Notes under the pieces: model-generated | Database searches by the model: none | What the model was told of the DNA's origin: nothing | Seen by the model: the letters and a program-made list of their open reading frames with translations, nothing else | Program-made: the position numbers and the translations under genes | Origin: Campylobacter concisus | Lineage (GTDB): Bacteria > Campylobacterota > Campylobacteria > Campylobacterales > Campylobacteraceae | Direction of reading: 5' to 3' | DNA: 64,000 nucleotides | Assembly (NCBI RefSeq): GCF_003048575.1 | Contig: NZ_PIRZ01000007.1 | Coordinates: forward strand, 27,397-91,396 | Shown here: piece by piece, positions 62,457 to 64,000 of the stretch | Position numbering within the stretch: position 1 is the stretch's first letter | Layout: each line of letters starts with the position of its first letter

Positions 62457-63793
62457 AAAAGGTGATATCTGCTTTAATCGTAGTTATCGTGGTAGCCATT
62501 GGAGCGGTTTATTTTGCTTCAAATGAGGTGGAGAAAAACTATCAAAGGATAGTGAATGATCTAAACAATATTAAGGGCTTTAAAATTTCTAATAACAATT
62601 ATAAAAAAGGTTTTTTTGGCTCAAAAGGATCATTTGATTTTAGTGTTTCAAAAGATCTTTTGGAAAATATATTTGGTAAAAATGTAAATGAGGATTTAGT
62701 TTTTAAAGTAGAAAATGAAATTTCTCATACAGTGCTTGCTTTTATAGATGGCTTTGAAATAGACTCAAAAATTTCTATCCAAAACGATATGATTAAAAAC
62801 ATTATCGCAACATTTATGGGTTCAAATGTTATTGCAACAACTAAAACAAAAGTCAGCCTAACTGGCGATAAAGATGTGGATATTAAATTTAGCAATATTG
62901 AATTTAACGATAAGCAAAAAACTGCCGTTAATACAAAAGATATAAAAATTGGTATGATGCTTGATTCAAAAGATAGTATAAACAGCTTAAAGGTTGAAGC
63001 AGATAAGATTGTTTTGAAAGATTTTAGTGAGTACAATAAAGTTGATCTAAATATCGAAGGATTTTATATTGACTCAAGTTATAAAGAGCCAGTTAAGATT
63101 TCAAAAATTTTAGAGAGTCAGCTTGTACCTTATTTGGCAAAAGTTAAATTTAAAAGGGTATCTTTCGCATCTAATGATATAAGTAATATTTTGATAGATG
63201 ACTTTAAATATGACTCAAAATTTGAAATCTCAAATGATCTTGGAAGATCAGACGATGTTATAAAAATAGGTATAGTAGCAGTTGATAAAGTAAAATATAC
63301 AGATTTTGTCTTTGATAGCAAAATCGCAAATATCAATGTACCTGCGTTAAATAATGTATTGGACAAGCTTAATAATTTAAATAATGAAGAAAATTATAAT
63401 GTTTTAGCTGGATTAAATTTTGATGAGATAATAGATCAAATCTTAGAAAAGAATCCAAGCATAAAAATAGATACATTAAGCTTTAAAAAAGGAGATAAGA
63501 CTTTAAAGCTAAATTTGGATGCAGCAGTAAATGGCTTTAAAAAGGGAACAAATCAGTCAGAAATTTTTGATAAATTATCTCTTAGCGGAAAAATAAGTGT
63601 TGATGAAGGTCTGACGAATTTTTTTGATACACTAGTGCCAGAAGTAGCTTTTGTTGAGCCTACTTTGATATCTGCTGGATATTTTAAAGAAGAGGACAAA
63701 AAAGTAATAAGTGAATTTAAATATGATCCAAACAAAAAAGATATTATATTTAATGGAAAAGTTGGACTTCAAAATTTCTTTATGGGTTTTTAA
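62453..63793 (+). CDS. DUF945-like envelope protein
   Basis: 446 residues. One N-terminal helix (VISALIVVIVVAIGAVYFA) followed by ASNEVEKNYQRIVNDLNNI and NNYKKGFFGSKGSFDFSVS, the start pattern of DUF945 (YdgA-like) proteins, then a long Asn/Lys/Asp-rich beta region. Probably anchored in the inner membrane and facing the periplasm. Function unknown. ATG 62453 lies behind AAAAAGGAGAAAAGC, overlapping the DedA stop. Confidence 0.75.
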   Translation: MKKVISALIVVIVVAIGAVYFASNEVEKNYQRIVNDLNNIKGFKISNNNYKKGFFGSKGSFDFSVSKDLLENIFGKNVNEDLVFKVENEISHTVLAFIDGFEIDSKISIQNDMIKNIIATFMGSNVIATTKTKVSLTGDKDVDIKFSNIEFNDKQKTAVNTKDIKIGMMLDSKDSINSLKVEADKIVLKDFSEYNKVDLNIEGFYIDSSYKEPVKISKILESQLVPYLAKVKFKRVSFASNDISNILIDDFKYDSKFEISNDLGRSDDVIKIGIVAVDKVKYTDFVFDSKIANINVPALNNVLDKLNNLNNEENYNVLAGLNFDEIIDQILEKNPSIKIDTLSFKKGDKTLKLNLDAAVNGFKKGTNQSEIFDKLSLSGKISVDEGLTNFFDTLVPEVAFVEPTLISAGYFKEEDKKVISEFKYDPNKKDIIFNGKVGLQNFFMGF

Positions 63794-63842
63794 AAATTAG
63801 CCTGATTTTTATCTGTATTTAAGCATCACTTCTATATACTTC

Positions 63843-63875
63843 ACTTTCTGTTTTGCAAAATGCAGATCAGAAAGT
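63843..63875 (+). terminator. Possible terminator after the DUF945-like gene
   Basis: ACTTTCTG and CAGAAAGT form an 8-bp stem with a 17-base loop that itself contains TTTTGCAAAA; followed by TCTTTT. The remaining bases to 64000 show no gene. Confidence 0.35.
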
Positions 63876-64000
63876 TCTTTTAACTTACAATTGTTAAACT
63901 ATTAGTCAATCTTTGAAATCTAAACAAGTGATCGATTGAGCCAGTCTATTATTTTATAATTTATAATAGATTAGACAAATTAATAAATAAAACTAAAAGT

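Overview
The window looks like the chromosome of a Campylobacter, most like the C. concisus group. Evidence: AT-rich DNA with very frequent AAATTT-type words, epsilonproteobacterial gene families (CjaA-type solute-binding lipoprotein, aguA/CDF/aguB cluster, compact FliL-AcpS and RadA-VanZ-FtsY gene runs), and TATAAT -10 boxes without clear -35 boxes. The species is an inference. I saw no rRNA, tRNA, IS element, prophage or CRISPR array.

Layout. 1-3081: a cut-off lipoprotein, a possible 33-codon ORF and a large AsmA/TamB-like protein. 3164-5194: groES-groEL behind a promoter that overlaps a degenerate CIRCE element. 5257-20156: a surface-polysaccharide locus. It opens with manB and a frameshifted manC in relatively GC-rich DNA. 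At about 7.9-8.1 kb it switches to very AT-rich DNA with a GDP-mannose-dehydratase-like SDR, the complete GDP-D-glycero-D-manno-heptose set (hddA, gmhA, hddC, gmhB), two further SDRs, three GT-B glycosyltransferases, an ABC-2 exporter (wzm/wzt) and a WbaP-type initiating transferase. Together these would make a GDP-heptose (possibly 6-deoxyheptose) precursor, start a chain on undecaprenyl phosphate, extend it and export it.

20160-34304 is mostly transport and nitrogen/phosphate metabolism: a CjaA-type amino-acid ABC transporter, agmatine deiminase and N-carbamoylputrescine amidase flanking a CDF cation exporter, pstSCAB behind a 13-bp tandem repeat, a TAXI TRAP transporter with a hairpin between binding protein and permease, a Sel1-repeat protein and a YgjP-like metalloprotease. 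34280-43167: MATE exporter, ABC-F ATPase, an unknown membrane protein, two tandem DKNYY-type proteins and a BCCT transporter.

43513-50663 is the most interesting part. A long minus-strand gene run starts with a Fur-family regulator, then an HMA_2-like protein, a ferritin-like protein with a C-terminal membrane segment, three small glycine-rich membrane proteins and a P1B-type ATPase with Ser-Cys-Ala-Leu instead of Cys-Pro-Cys. An AGCS symporter, a small His-containing membrane protein and a ModD-like protein follow. The gene content matches what is known of ferrosome (fez) iron-storage organelle clusters, though this is an inference from content.

50814-63793 is mostly housekeeping: a small acidic protein, two SYLF-domain proteins, a TRIC channel, a MidA-like methyltransferase, YbaK, FliL, AcpS, a hypothetical with a possible sigma-28 promoter, RadA, a VanZ-like protein, FtsY, a TlpA-like lipoprotein, 5-formyl-THF cyclo-ligase, RNase Y, DedA and a DUF945-like protein.
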